Origin: an uncultured Paracoccus sp.
GTDB lineage: Bacteria; Pseudomonadota; Alphaproteobacteria; Rhodobacterales; Rhodobacteraceae
NCBI RefSeq assembly: GCF_946221145.1
Contig: NZ_CAMIOH010000002.1
Span: forward strand, 1-48,292
DNA length: 48,292 nt
Direction of reading: 5' to 3'
Made by a program: the position numbers and the translations under genes
In this document: positions 22,761-31,320 of the stretch, in pieces
How the letters are laid out: every line of letters begins with the position of its first letter
Position numbering within the stretch: the stretch's first letter is position 1
The notes under the pieces: model-generated
Seen by the model: the letters and a program-made list of their open reading frames with translations, nothing else
Databases searched by the model: none
What the model was told of the DNA's origin: nothing

Positions 22761-23285
22761 ATGAGCCGAACCCCCAAGTCGCCCGCCTCCGCGCCGGCGC
22801 CGGAAACTGTCGACGCGAGCATTTCCCTGTCGAGCGTGCCCGCCGTGACCGCATTGATCGTCCTGCTGGACGCGATGCGCGCCCTGGTGAGCTTTCCCAG
22901 CCGCCCCGTGCCCGACACTCTGGTCGACGGCGTCCTGAACGCCCGCCAGCAGTTCAACGAGGCGCTGAGCGCACCGTTTGAGCCCGTGGCTGTTACCGGA
23001 TCGGACGCTTACGACGACGCCTGGATCGGCGAACGGTTCGATAAGTTCGCTTCGTTGATCGATGAGCGCTTCGGCGGTCTGGAGAAGGCCGGCGAAACCC
23101 GTGATGAGGCCCTCAAGACGGGTTTCGCCGCCATTGATGAGCGCTTCGAAGGCCTGGACGAGGCTCTGAAGGCGCGCTTCGCCGCCTTTGATGAGGCGGG
23201 CAACGCCAGCGCCGGAGAGATGGCGTCGATCCAGTCGCGCCTTGCAGCCCTGGAAGCCCGCGCGACTGCGCAGGCCAAGGACTGA
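22761..23285 (+). CDS. Coiled-coil protein between gpW and portal
   Basis: A 174-residue protein after a 129-base gap, with ribosome-binding site GGAGG. A hydrophobic helix lies at about 25-50 (VPAVTALIVLLDAMRALVSF). From about 90 onwards it carries an approximate three-fold repeat of FAxxDERFxGLDEALKxR type that should form a coiled coil. No family is recognised. Lambda has nothing here, so it is an extra gene within the head module; it may be a virion or assembly protein. Confidence 0.6.
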   Translation: MSRTPKSPASAPAPETVDASISLSSVPAVTALIVLLDAMRALVSFPSRPVPDTLVDGVLNARQQFNEALSAPFEPVAVTGSDAYDDAWIGERFDKFASLIDERFGGLEKAGETRDEALKTGFAAIDERFEGLDEALKARFAAFDEAGNASAGEMASIQSRLAALEARATAQAKD

Positions 23286-23293
23286 GCCGCGCC

Positions 23294-24940
23294 ATGCGCA
23301 CGCCGTTCGCTCCCTCAGGTCTCGTGTCCGCCTCGGGCCGGTCGATCTCTCGCCTGGAGGTCGCCCGCGCGCGCGCCGTGGCGATGACGGATACGGCCGC
23401 CATGGGCGGAACGCCGTCCTATGAGGGGGCGAGCGGCCATGGCACCTATTTCGCCGAATGGCCGGCCCAACTCGGCTCTGCCGACAAGCAATGGCTGCCG
23501 AACCGCGATCGCGTCACTGCGCGCGTCCGGGAGCGGGTGCGCAACGATCCAGTCGCCGCCTCGGCGCGGTCCCGTCGCGTCAATGCGGCCGTCGGCAAGG
23601 GCTGGCGGGTCAAGTTCAGGCCGAACGCCCGCGCTCTCGGCATCGACAGGGAAGCGGCGCGGCAGCTCGGCGCCGATCTGAGCACAGAGTTTCAGCTTTA
23701 CGGCTACGGCCACGCCTTTACGTCCGACGCCGAGCGCAAGCTGACCTGGGGACAGCAGCTCCGACTGGCGGCGTCGCACATCGTGGTCGACGGCGAGGCC
23801 CTCGGGCTGGGCGAATGGGCTGAAGACGAGGCGACCCGGTACAAGACGCGGCTTCGTCTGGTCGATCCTGACCGCTTGAGCAATCCGAACGGTCGACCGG
23901 ATCGGGACGAACTGCGCGGCGGGGTCGAGTTCGACGCCTGGGGCGCGGCCGACGCCTATCATATCCGCGAGCGGCATCCGTCCGACTTCGGCGGGCCCGG
24001 CCAGTTCCGCTGGCAGAGGTTCGAGCGCTGGACCGAATGGGGCCGGCCGCAGGTGTTCCATTGCTTCGAGCCTGAACGGGCCGGCCAGACGCGCGGCGTC
24101 AGCCGTTTCGCCGCCGCGCTGAAGAGTTTCCGCGCGCTGTCCCGGTTCACGGACGCCACGCTGCAGAGTGCGACGGTCAACGCGCTGATCGTCGCCTTCA
24201 TGAAGTCGAACGGCGGCCCCGGCGCCGTCAGCGAGAGCTTTGAGGCCAAGGACGTCAGGGAATTCGAGACCTGGCGCCAGGACCATTACAAGGAACACCC
24301 GGTCAACCTGGCCAACGGCGCCCAGATCCCGGTTCTGCCCTACGGCGACGAACTGCAGCTGCAGACGGCGTCGAAGGATGTCGCGAGCTTCGACGCCTTC
24401 GTGCGTTCGATCCTTCGCCTGATCGCCGCTTCGCTGGGCGTGACCTACGAAGAGCTGTCGATGGACTATTCGCAGACGAACTATTCGTCGGCGCGCGCCG
24501 CCCTCGTCCACGCCTGGGCCGAAACCGTCGCCTTGATGGGGTTGATGGAAGACCAGCTGGTCAGGCCGTTCGTGGTCGCCTGGGCCGAAGAGGCTTTCGA
24601 CAGGGGCTACGTCCAGATCCCCGAGGGCGCGCCGGACTTCTACGACGCGGTCGACGCCTATTGTCAGATCCACTGCATCGGCCCCGGCCGGGGCTTCATC
24701 GATCCGACCAAGGAAATCGACGCGGCCTCGGCCCGCATCGAGGCCAACGTCAGCACCCTGGAAGACGAGTGCGACGATCAGGGCAAGGATTGGGAAGAGG
24801 TGCTGGAGCAGAAGGCGCGAGAGCAGGCCAAGTACCGGGAACTGGAACTGCCCATGCCGGGCGGTGCGCTGGAGCGCGCCGCCGCGACCAGCCGAGATCC
24901 GGCGCACCAAGCCTTCCTGGACCAGCGCACCGCCGCCTGA
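23294..24940 (+). CDS. Portal protein (lambda gpB family)
   Basis: A 548-residue portal subunit, twelve of which would form the DNA channel of the capsid. Typical parts include RDRVTARVRERVRNDPVAASARSRR near the start, the central region DPDRLSNPNGRPDRDELRGGVEFD, and the conserved LGVTYEELSMDYSQTNYSSARAAL (about 380-402). The C-terminus has an acidic coiled stretch. Length fits the family. It is separated from the protease gene by 10 bases. Confidence 0.92.
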   Translation: MRTPFAPSGLVSASGRSISRLEVARARAVAMTDTAAMGGTPSYEGASGHGTYFAEWPAQLGSADKQWLPNRDRVTARVRERVRNDPVAASARSRRVNAAVGKGWRVKFRPNARALGIDREAARQLGADLSTEFQLYGYGHAFTSDAERKLTWGQQLRLAASHIVVDGEALGLGEWAEDEATRYKTRLRLVDPDRLSNPNGRPDRDELRGGVEFDAWGAADAYHIRERHPSDFGGPGQFRWQRFERWTEWGRPQVFHCFEPERAGQTRGVSRFAAALKSFRALSRFTDATLQSATVNALIVAFMKSNGGPGAVSESFEAKDVREFETWRQDHYKEHPVNLANGAQIPVLPYGDELQLQTASKDVASFDAFVRSILRLIAASLGVTYEELSMDYSQTNYSSARAALVHAWAETVALMGLMEDQLVRPFVVAWAEEAFDRGYVQIPEGAPDFYDAVDAYCQIHCIGPGRGFIDPTKEIDAASARIEANVSTLEDECDDQGKDWEEVLEQKAREQAKYRELELPMPGGALERAAATSRDPAHQAFLDQRTAA

Positions 24941-24950
24941 GGAAAACACC

Positions 24951-26537
24951 ATGCCTGACTACGCCTCCATGGCGGCCCGCTATGCCGGCCGCCCCCTTCT
25001 GCTCACCCCGGCGGCTGCCCGAGATCTGGCGCTGCGTATCCGGTCGGTCGATCCGCGCGCGTTCAGCCGTCCGTCGCGTCTGGACGCCTTCCTGCGCCGC
25101 GTGGGCCTGGGCCACGCGCCCGGCGACAGCGCGCGCACGGCGTTCGCCTGGGACGACGAAGGCGAGGGCGCGCCGTTCGTCCCGATCGAGGAGCGTCTCG
25201 CCTATCAACCGCGCTGGCTGGGCGAGGTCGAGGACACGGGGTTCTGCTGGTCGCTGAAAGACGGCGTCGCGCTCATCGAATGCGACAGCCCTCTGGTGGA
25301 ACGCGGCGACGAGTTCTGCGGCGTCGTCTGGCACGGGTACGACACCCTTCTGATGGCCATGCGGGAGGCGCTGGCCGACGCCCGCGTTCGCGGCGTTTTC
25401 CTGCGCCTGGATACGCCAGGCGGCGTCGTCGCCGGCGGCCTGCCTACGCTCGCCCGCTTCATGCGTGAAGCCCGGGAGGCAGCCGGCGGAAAGCCGATCT
25501 GGACCTACGCCGATATGGCCTGTTCGGCCGGCTACTGGATCGCCGCGCAGACCGACAGGATCATCGCGCCGAGCGTCGGCTACGTCGGTTCGATCGGCGC
25601 CGTCATGGTGCATGAGAGCCATGCCGGATCGCTGGAGCAGGACGGCGTCGAGATCACCACCATCGAGTTTCCCGAGGGCGGGGTGAAGACGGACGGCGCC
25701 TGGTGGAAGGCGCTGAGCGAGAGCGCACGGGCGGCCTGGCAGGCCGATGTGAACCAGGTGGGCGCCCTGTTCCTGGCCGATGTCGAGGCGGGGCGATCGA
25801 GCCTGACCCGCGAGCAGCTTTTGCAGCTGAGGGCCGACGTCTTCATGGCCGAGCACCAGGATGAGGCCCGATCGGGCGTCGCGCTGGGTCTCGCCGACGA
25901 GATCATGGACGAGGAGCAGGCCTTCGCCGCCCTGGTCGAGCACGTTTCTTCCGAGCCTGTTTCAGGAAGCCAAGCCGGCGCGTCGGGCTCGCGCGCTTCG
26001 GCCCAAACCGAAAAGGAGGCCGTGATGGCCACGAAACCCACGGCGGGCCGGCAGGCCCGTGCGGCCGCCCAGGTGGCCCAGGCCGAGAAGGCTCTGCGCC
26101 TGGCGCAGGCGAACCTTGCGAAGGTGAAGGCCGGCGCGACAGCGGTCGAACCGGACGAGGAAGACGACGAGGACGACGCCGGCGCCGGCCAGGGCGGCGC
26201 ATCGGCCGAGGAAAAGGACCCGGACGAAGACGACGACGAGGATGACGACGCGCCGGAAGCGTCGGACGGCGGCAACGGCGAGGCTTCAGCCATCGCCGCT
26301 TCGGCGGAGGCCAAGAAGAACCCCGCGCTGGCGCTGGCCGCCATCCAGTCGGGCCAAACGCTGGCGCAGTTCAAGGCGTCGGCCGCCGTGGCCGGTTCCG
26401 CTCAGGGCGGCAGCCGCCTTGATCGCGTCATGTCGGGCGCACAGCGCCTGAAGGCCGACGGGACCAAGGCGGCCACGGGCCTGAGCGCGGCCGTGGCCAA
26501 CCGGATCGATCGGAACCGGAACGCCGCCGCCGGCTGA
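24951..26537 (+). CDS. Head maturation protease (S49) with scaffold tail
   Basis: A 528-residue protein like lambda gpC. The S49 (SppA/ClpP-like) domain at about 85-320 has LRLDTPGGVVAG, the nucleophile Ser in MACSAGYWIA and VGSIGAVMVH. The rest is an Ala-rich and very acidic tail (EEDDEDDAGAG, DEDDDEDDDAP) typical of scaffolds. It would cut the scaffold and portal during head maturation. A second in-frame start for the tail alone lies at 26025. Confidence 0.9.
   Translation: MPDYASMAARYAGRPLLLTPAAARDLALRIRSVDPRAFSRPSRLDAFLRRVGLGHAPGDSARTAFAWDDEGEGAPFVPIEERLAYQPRWLGEVEDTGFCWSLKDGVALIECDSPLVERGDEFCGVVWHGYDTLLMAMREALADARVRGVFLRLDTPGGVVAGGLPTLARFMREAREAAGGKPIWTYADMACSAGYWIAAQTDRIIAPSVGYVGSIGAVMVHESHAGSLEQDGVEITTIEFPEGGVKTDGAWWKALSESARAAWQADVNQVGALFLADVEAGRSSLTREQLLQLRADVFMAEHQDEARSGVALGLADEIMDEEQAFAALVEHVSSEPVSGSQAGASGSRASAQTEKEAVMATKPTAGRQARAAAQVAQAEKALRLAQANLAKVKAGATAVEPDEEDDEDDAGAGQGGASAEEKDPDEDDDEDDDAPEASDGGNGEASAIAASAEAKKNPALALAAIQSGQTLAQFKASAAVAGSAQGGSRLDRVMSGAQRLKADGTKAATGLSAAVANRIDRNRNAAAG
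26025..26537 (+). CDS. Nested scaffold protein (Nu3-like), internal start
   Basis: In-frame ATG (MATKPTAGRQARAA) preceded by a strong AAGGAGG at 26013-26019. It gives a 170-residue protein identical to the C-terminal part of the protease gene, the same nested plan as lambda C/Nu3. It would be the capsid assembly scaffold. The evidence is the internal ribosome-binding site plus the composition of the tail. Confidence 0.7.
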   Translation: MATKPTAGRQARAAAQVAQAEKALRLAQANLAKVKAGATAVEPDEEDDEDDAGAGQGGASAEEKDPDEDDDEDDDAPEASDGGNGEASAIAASAEAKKNPALALAAIQSGQTLAQFKASAAVAGSAQGGSRLDRVMSGAQRLKADGTKAATGLSAAVANRIDRNRNAAAG

Positions 26538-26607
26538 GCCGACCAGCCCGGCCGGGAGCTGGACCTGATCTCCGGCCGCATCAACCTGCTGAACAGAGGA
26601 GGCCGTC

Positions 26608-27297
26608 ATGAAGGCCTATACTTTCGAGACCGGCCTGCCCGGGCTCAGCGATCTTATCCATTCGGAGTATGATCCGACCTATACGACCGACAAGCGCGTC
26701 GGCCTGGGCGGCGTCGGTACGGCCCGCGCCTTCGCGGCTTTCGTGCTTGTCGGCACGGTGCTGATCGGCGCGGCGACCGTCACGGCCGGCGCCGTGGTCG
26801 GCACCGGCAACGGCGCGATCGGCGTCGTCACGGCGGACACCGGAGCCGCTGCGGGCCAGTACGAGGTGGTCATCGTCTCGCCGGCGGCCGACGGCGGCGC
26901 CTTCCAGGTGCTCCGTCCCGACGGAAGCCTGGACGGCGCAGGCAATGTCGGCTCGCCGTATAACGGCGCCATCAACTTCACCCTGGCGGACGGCTCGGCG
27001 GACTTCGTCGCCGGCGATCGGATCCCGGTCACCGTCGCCTATGAAGACGGCGTGATCGAGAAGGATGCGCCGTGGGATCCGGCGGCGACGGACGGGTCGC
27101 AGATCATCACCGGCATCAACCTGCTGGCGGCCGAGGCTCCCGTCGGGGTGGATGTCGAGCTGACGGTCCTGGCGCGCGGCCCGGTCATCGTCCGTCGCGA
27201 AGCCATCGCCTGGCCGACGGGCGTCACCGACGACCAGAAGGAAGCGGCCTACCGCCGTCTGGCCTCGCTGGGCATTCAGCCGCGCGTCAGCGGCTGA
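26608..27297 (+). CDS. Head decoration protein (gpD-like) with inserted domain
   Basis: A 229-residue protein, twice the length of lambda gpD. The ends are gpD-like: DKRVGLGGVGTARAFAAFVLV near the start region, and VELTVLARGPVIVRREAIAWP at the end. Between them (about 60-150) sits a beta-rich insertion (GVVTADTGAAAGQYEVVIVS to FVAGDRIPVTVAY). It probably stabilises the expanded capsid at three-fold axes, with the insertion exposed outside. Confidence 0.8.
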   Translation: MKAYTFETGLPGLSDLIHSEYDPTYTTDKRVGLGGVGTARAFAAFVLVGTVLIGAATVTAGAVVGTGNGAIGVVTADTGAAAGQYEVVIVSPAADGGAFQVLRPDGSLDGAGNVGSPYNGAINFTLADGSADFVAGDRIPVTVAYEDGVIEKDAPWDPAATDGSQIITGINLLAAEAPVGVDVELTVLARGPVIVRREAIAWPTGVTDDQKEAAYRRLASLGIQPRVSG

Positions 27298-27361
27298 GGC
27301 GGCAATCCGGGCCCATCGGCGGCCCGGCATCCCTGAACACTGAAATGATAGGAGGGCTCCG

Positions 27362-28435
27362 ATGGACCCCGATGAACTGTTGGACAGCGGCTCGCTGCTG
27401 CCCCTGACGGCCGCGCACCACACCGGCCTGATCAACTCCGTCCCCGACCAGTTCGGCCAGCTTAATGCGGACGGCATGTTCCCGAGCGAAGGCCTGGACA
27501 CGCCTTACGTCCGTATCGACATCGATGACGGGGTGATCACCGCCCTGCCGGTCACGGAAGGCGGTCGCCCGTCGACGATCGCGCGTCATGGCAAGGGCAA
27601 GGGCGTCATCTTCGAGATCCCCAACGTCAGCCACGAGGACTCCGTGCTGGCGGCGGATATTCGCTCCTGGATGGCCTACGCCCGGCGCACCCGCACGCCG
27701 GAGGACGCTCTGATCAACAAGGTCGAAACCCGTCACCGCCGCAACCGTCTGAAGTTCTCCATCACCCTGGAGGTGATGAAGATCTCCTCGCTGAAGGGGC
27801 GGATCGTCGACGGCGCCAATCAGCTCATCTACGACCTGAACGAGGTGTTCGGGCTGCAGCAGCGCGTGGTCTATTTCGACCTGGACGATCCGGCCTTCGA
27901 CGTGCCGGCGGCGTTGGAGGAGGTGCTTTCCGGCACTGAGGAAGAGCTGGTCAACGACACGATGACCGGGCTGGAGGTCCGCATCGCGCCGGAGTTCTAC
28001 AGCAAGATCATCCGTCACCCGTCGGTGGAGAAGTATTTCGCCGGCACGCCCGCCATGCTCCAGCTGCTGAACCAGCAGCGCGAGAAGTCGGCCAACAGCT
28101 TCCGCCGCGTGATCGAGATCGCCGGCTGCACCATCCGCGAGTACCGAGCACGGGTGAAGCTGTGGGGAACGGAAGGCACGACCCGGCTGCTCGACGCCAA
28201 GGAAGGTGTTTCCTATCCGACCGGCACGATCGAGTCGCACGTCACCTATGCGGCCCCGCCGCTGGATATCCGCGAACTGGACGGGTCGACCTTCTCGGAC
28301 GAGGACCTGATCCACTTCTCGGAAGAGGTGATGAAGCACGGGGCGGGTCTGGAATGGAAATACCAGATGAACTCGCTGCCGATCTGGCGGAAGCCTCGCC
28401 TGACCACGAAGTGGGTCTGGGGGCCCCAGCCCTGA
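27362..28435 (+). CDS. Major capsid protein (gpE family)
   Basis: A 357-residue HK97-fold shell protein of the lambda gpE family. Recognisable regions are YVRIDIDDGVITALPVTEGG, EDALINKVETRHRRNRL and the C-terminal AGLEWKYQMNSLPIWRKPR. Ribosome-binding site AGGAGGG precedes the ATG. Length matches gpE (341). It is made in large amounts and lies right after the decoration gene. Confidence 0.92.
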   Translation: MDPDELLDSGSLLPLTAAHHTGLINSVPDQFGQLNADGMFPSEGLDTPYVRIDIDDGVITALPVTEGGRPSTIARHGKGKGVIFEIPNVSHEDSVLAADIRSWMAYARRTRTPEDALINKVETRHRRNRLKFSITLEVMKISSLKGRIVDGANQLIYDLNEVFGLQQRVVYFDLDDPAFDVPAALEEVLSGTEEELVNDTMTGLEVRIAPEFYSKIIRHPSVEKYFAGTPAMLQLLNQQREKSANSFRRVIEIAGCTIREYRARVKLWGTEGTTRLLDAKEGVSYPTGTIESHVTYAAPPLDIRELDGSTFSDEDLIHFSEEVMKHGAGLEWKYQMNSLPIWRKPRLTTKWVWGPQP

Positions 28436-28436
28436 G

Positions 28437-28766
28437 ATGGGCTTCGGGCAGCATCTGACAGCCATGGTCGCCGAGGTGGATGATCACCTCGGCGATCGTG
28501 CGCTGTGGACGGGCGTGGCCGGCGAAGTGCGGGTCCACCCGGCCGAAGAGGACGCGATCGCGCGTTATGGCGACGCATCACACATTCTGACGGCCCGAGC
28601 CGTCGAGATCCATCAGTGCTGGATCGCTGAACCCGAGGAAGGCCAGCAGGTGCAACTGCTGGACGATGTGACCGGCGCCGTGCGCGAGACGCTGAACGTC
28701 GTCGGGGATCCGCGTCGCAATGAAGACGGCTGGTGGCTGTGCGCTGTCGTTCCGGCCGGAGGCTGA
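28437..28766 (+). CDS. Head-tail joining protein (gpFII-like position)
   Basis: A 109-residue protein starting 1 base after the capsid stop. It is beta-rich with stretches such as VHPAEEDAIARYGDASH and VEIHQCWIAEPEEGQQVQLLDD. Size and position match gpFII, which binds the tail to the filled head. Sequence similarity alone is not decisive. Confidence 0.6.
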   Translation: MGFGQHLTAMVAEVDDHLGDRALWTGVAGEVRVHPAEEDAIARYGDASHILTARAVEIHQCWIAEPEEGQQVQLLDDVTGAVRETLNVVGDPRRNEDGWWLCAVVPAGG

Positions 28767-28769
28767 GCC

Positions 28770-29201
28770 ATGGAAAGCGCACGCGAAGCCGCCGCCAAGG
28801 GCGTGATGGGGCTGCTGGAAGCCGCCGCGCCGCACGCCGAGGTCAGGCGCGACCAGCCCTGGCCGAAGCGGCCGGATCCGGGCGGCACCATCATTCTGCA
28901 TGACGGCGATCCGGGGGAACCGGAAGTGACCCTTTCGCCGCTGCTCTACACCTACACCCACGAGTTCGAGGTCGAGGTTCTGGGCCCGCCCGGCTCGACC
29001 GAGCGTCACGCGCTGCTGGACCAGCTGCTGATCCCGATCGGCGAACGCATAGAGGCAGACCGAAGCCTGGGCGGCGTTGCTGAATGGGTCGAGGCCACCG
29101 CGCCGATGACCGACGATGTGACCCTGGACAACGCCGTACCCGTCCGTGCGGCGCAGCTCAGCATCATCGTCGTCTACTCGACATCCAACCCGCTGACCTG
29201 A
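28770..29201 (+). CDS. Tail terminator/completion protein (gpU-like position)
   Basis: A 143-residue protein. The plan fits tail terminators: an N-terminal helix (ARREAAAKG-like, with GVMGLLEAAAPH), then strands (SPLLYTYTHEFEVEVLG) and a final strand pair (RAAQLSIIVVYSTSN). Such proteins cap the tail tube at a fixed length. Assigned from position between head-tail joining and tail tube genes plus secondary-structure pattern. Confidence 0.6.
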   Translation: MESAREAAAKGVMGLLEAAAPHAEVRRDQPWPKRPDPGGTIILHDGDPGEPEVTLSPLLYTYTHEFEVEVLGPPGSTERHALLDQLLIPIGERIEADRSLGGVAEWVEATAPMTDDVTLDNAVPVRAAQLSIIVVYSTSNPLT

Positions 29202-29281
29202 TCGGCCTCAGAACCGGTCGCACCCACAGCCTGGCCCGGCCTGATCCGCGCGCGGCTACCAAACAGAAATGGAGAACTGAC

Positions 29282-30598
29282 ATGGCACGCAGACGCGCGC
29301 GCGGCTCTAACGCTGGCATGGCCCTTGAGTTTGAGCAGGCCTATGGATTCCCTCAACCGAGCGGCTATCGCAGGATGTCCTTCGTCTCCGCCGCCCTTGG
29401 CGAGGAGCAGCCGCTCATCAGCGGCGACCTTCGGGGGCAGGGTCGTGAGCCCGACGAGCCCGACCGTGACGCAGCGGACAACCAAGGCGATGTTGTCGTG
29501 CCGATGTGCGCGCGGCAGTTCGGCCTGTGGTTGAAGATGGGTTTCGGCGCGCCGACGACTTCCGCGGGCAAGCCTGCGCGCGGCTCGATCATCTTCTCGT
29601 CGCAACCCGCGAATAATGCGACCATCAGCGTCGGTGGACAAACCTTCACCTTCGTGACGGGGACGCCGACGGCGAACCAGATCAAGATCGGCACGACCGT
29701 CGCCTATACGGTGGCGAACGCCGTGCGCGTTCTCAACAGCAGCACCGTCCCCGGCGTCGCGGCCGCCAGTTACCGGCAGAATGATCGCGGCAACGGCATT
29801 CTGATCCAGCACGACGCCTTGGGGGTCGCTGGCAACGCTTTCGCAATCGAAGCCGGAGCTACACCGGCGTCTAATGCGGTGGCTTCCGGTGCGACCCTGG
29901 CGGGCGGAGCGGCCTCAGGCGGGTATCGCCATATCTTCACGAGCGGGGCTGTGGAGTTGCCCTCCGCCGCGATTGAAATCCAGCATCCCGAAGTTCCGTC
30001 CTACCACATGAACTTCGGCGTCAAGCTGGGCGTCATCGCCATCCAGATGCAGCGAGGCGGCAACCTGACCGCGACGTTGAGCCTGGTCGCTCAGGGCGAG
30101 GAGCCCGCGACAGAGGCGAGCGCGGCGGGAGATCTCGCCGACGGCCTTGAGGTCGCGCGGTTCTCGCAGTTCGCAGGTACTGTTCTGCGCCACGGCAGTC
30201 CCATTGCAGATCTCGTGAGCGGCCAGCTTAACCTGTCAAACGGCCTCGATCCGGTGCCCGGCATTCGCGGTGACGGTCGCATCACAGGTCTGGACGAAGG
30301 CGATCCAGCCTACACCGGGCAGCTTGGCGTGCGCTACAGCGGCCCCGAGCTCCAGCAGCAGGCTGAGAACGGCGAGCCGTGCGATCTGGAATACAGCTGG
30401 ACGCGGCCGGGCTCTGACTTCTCGCTGCGCATCATTTTGCATCGCGTCTTCCTGCCGAAGGCGAAGAAGCCGGTCACCGGCGGCGGCGCCGTTCAGGCCA
30501 CCTACGCCTTCCAGGCGGCTCTGGATCGGGCGGCGGGCCACTCGGTCACGATCATCCTCGACAATGACGTGGCCGGTTCGGCCTATGGGGGGGCCTGA
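29282..30598 (+). CDS. Major tail tube protein with inserted domain
   Basis: A 438-residue tube subunit. N- and C-terminal halves form the tube fold (FSQFAGTVLRHGSPIADLVSGQ and the end YAFQAALDRAAGHSVTIILDND). At about 105-215 there is an inserted beta domain (FSSQPANNATISVGGQTFTFVTG), a type often displayed on the outside of tail tubes. It contains a one-mismatch copy of the distributed palindrome at 29714-29728. Confidence 0.85.
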   Translation: MARRRARGSNAGMALEFEQAYGFPQPSGYRRMSFVSAALGEEQPLISGDLRGQGREPDEPDRDAADNQGDVVVPMCARQFGLWLKMGFGAPTTSAGKPARGSIIFSSQPANNATISVGGQTFTFVTGTPTANQIKIGTTVAYTVANAVRVLNSSTVPGVAAASYRQNDRGNGILIQHDALGVAGNAFAIEAGATPASNAVASGATLAGGAASGGYRHIFTSGAVELPSAAIEIQHPEVPSYHMNFGVKLGVIAIQMQRGGNLTATLSLVAQGEEPATEASAAGDLADGLEVARFSQFAGTVLRHGSPIADLVSGQLNLSNGLDPVPGIRGDGRITGLDEGDPAYTGQLGVRYSGPELQQQAENGEPCDLEYSWTRPGSDFSLRIILHRVFLPKAKKPVTGGGAVQATYAFQAALDRAAGHSVTIILDNDVAGSAYGGA

Positions 30599-30601
30599 TC
30601 C

Positions 30602-31099
30602 ATGCTTCAGTTGAAAATCGCCGCTCAACCTGAATGGCTCGATCCGGCGCACGGCGTGCGCGTGAAGATGCTCCCGCCGTCGACGCCCGTCATCGTGGAG
30701 GCCCGGCGGATCAGCGCCGGGCTGATGCTGGCGCATGGCGTCGAGATTGATGAGGACGGCGTCGGCCACATGGGCCAGGCGCTGTTCATCATGACGGCGG
30801 CCTATGTGGCGGCGGGCGCGCTCGAATGGGAGGGCGTGGCCGACGAGAATGGCGCTTCCATCCAGACGCTGACGCCCGATCAGGTCGTGGCTCTGTTGGG
30901 GCAGGAACCCGAGATCTTCGACTTCTTCGACAGGGGTTACGCCAGCGAGGTCTACGCCCTGATGTCGGAAAAAAAAGGATCGTCTCCCTCGCCGAGTGGC
31001 AGTTCGGAGAGGGAGGCGGCGCCTACTGCCGAGACACCTGTCGCCGTCAATACTGCGGCGGAGAAGGCGAGCCCTGCCCCTTCGACCAGCACGCGCTGA
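30602..31099 (+). CDS. Tail assembly chaperone, unshifted form (gpG-like)
   Basis: A 165-residue protein in the normal frame. The first 120 residues are the chaperone core (WLDPAHGVRVKMLPPST to FDRGYASEVYALM). The Ser/Pro-rich end after the slippery site (SSPSPSGSSEREAAP) looks like a terminator frame. It works with the longer shifted product to load tape measure and tube proteins. An exact distributed palindrome lies at 30647-30661. Confidence 0.85.
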   Translation: MLQLKIAAQPEWLDPAHGVRVKMLPPSTPVIVEARRISAGLMLAHGVEIDEDGVGHMGQALFIMTAAYVAAGALEWEGVADENGASIQTLTPDQVVALLGQEPEIFDFFDRGYASEVYALMSEKKGSSPSPSGSSEREAAPTAETPVAVNTAAEKASPAPSTSTR

Positions 31100-31320
31100 A
31101 AACCCCTCAGGGATGCCGGGTCTGGGACGTGTTCGACGCCTGCGCGGGTCAGCTTAGGTCGAGCGCCGTCGGCGCCTTCGCCCTGGACTACGGCGCCGTG
31201 GTCGCCTTCGCGCAGCTGGGCGGGCCGATGGACGAGGCGACCCGGTTGCTGCTGTCCGAGGCCCTACCTCTGGTCGAAGGGCAGATCATCAAGGGGCTGC
31301 GCCGGGAGGATGACGAATGA
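30602..31320 (+). CDS. Tail assembly chaperone, -1 frameshift product (gpGT-like)
   Basis: A shift back by one base at A_AAA_AAA (30970-30976) joins MSEKK to RIVSLAEWQFGEGGG and continues in the second frame to 31320. The added part carries a Cys-rich stretch (CRDTCRRQYCGGEGEPC) and a helical end (DEATRLLLSEALPLVEGQIIKGL), as in T-region domains that bind the tape measure. The total is about 239 residues. The second frame has no start of its own, which supports the shift. The real shift efficiency is unknown. Confidence 0.85.
30970..31018 (+). promoter_or_regulatory. -1 programmed frameshift signal
   Basis: Slippery heptamer A AAA AAA at 30970-30976, within a run of eight A. It is followed by a stem with 10 pairs (one G-U), 30981-30990 with 31009-31018, the core being CTCCCTC/GAGGGAG. 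The spacer is 4-7 bases, depending on how far the stem opens. This is the standard arrangement for tail chaperone frameshifting. Confidence 0.85.

Noticed and set aside
23315..24952. Long reverse frame opposite the portal gene
   Set aside because: Antisense shadow; the portal family match on the plus strand is clear.
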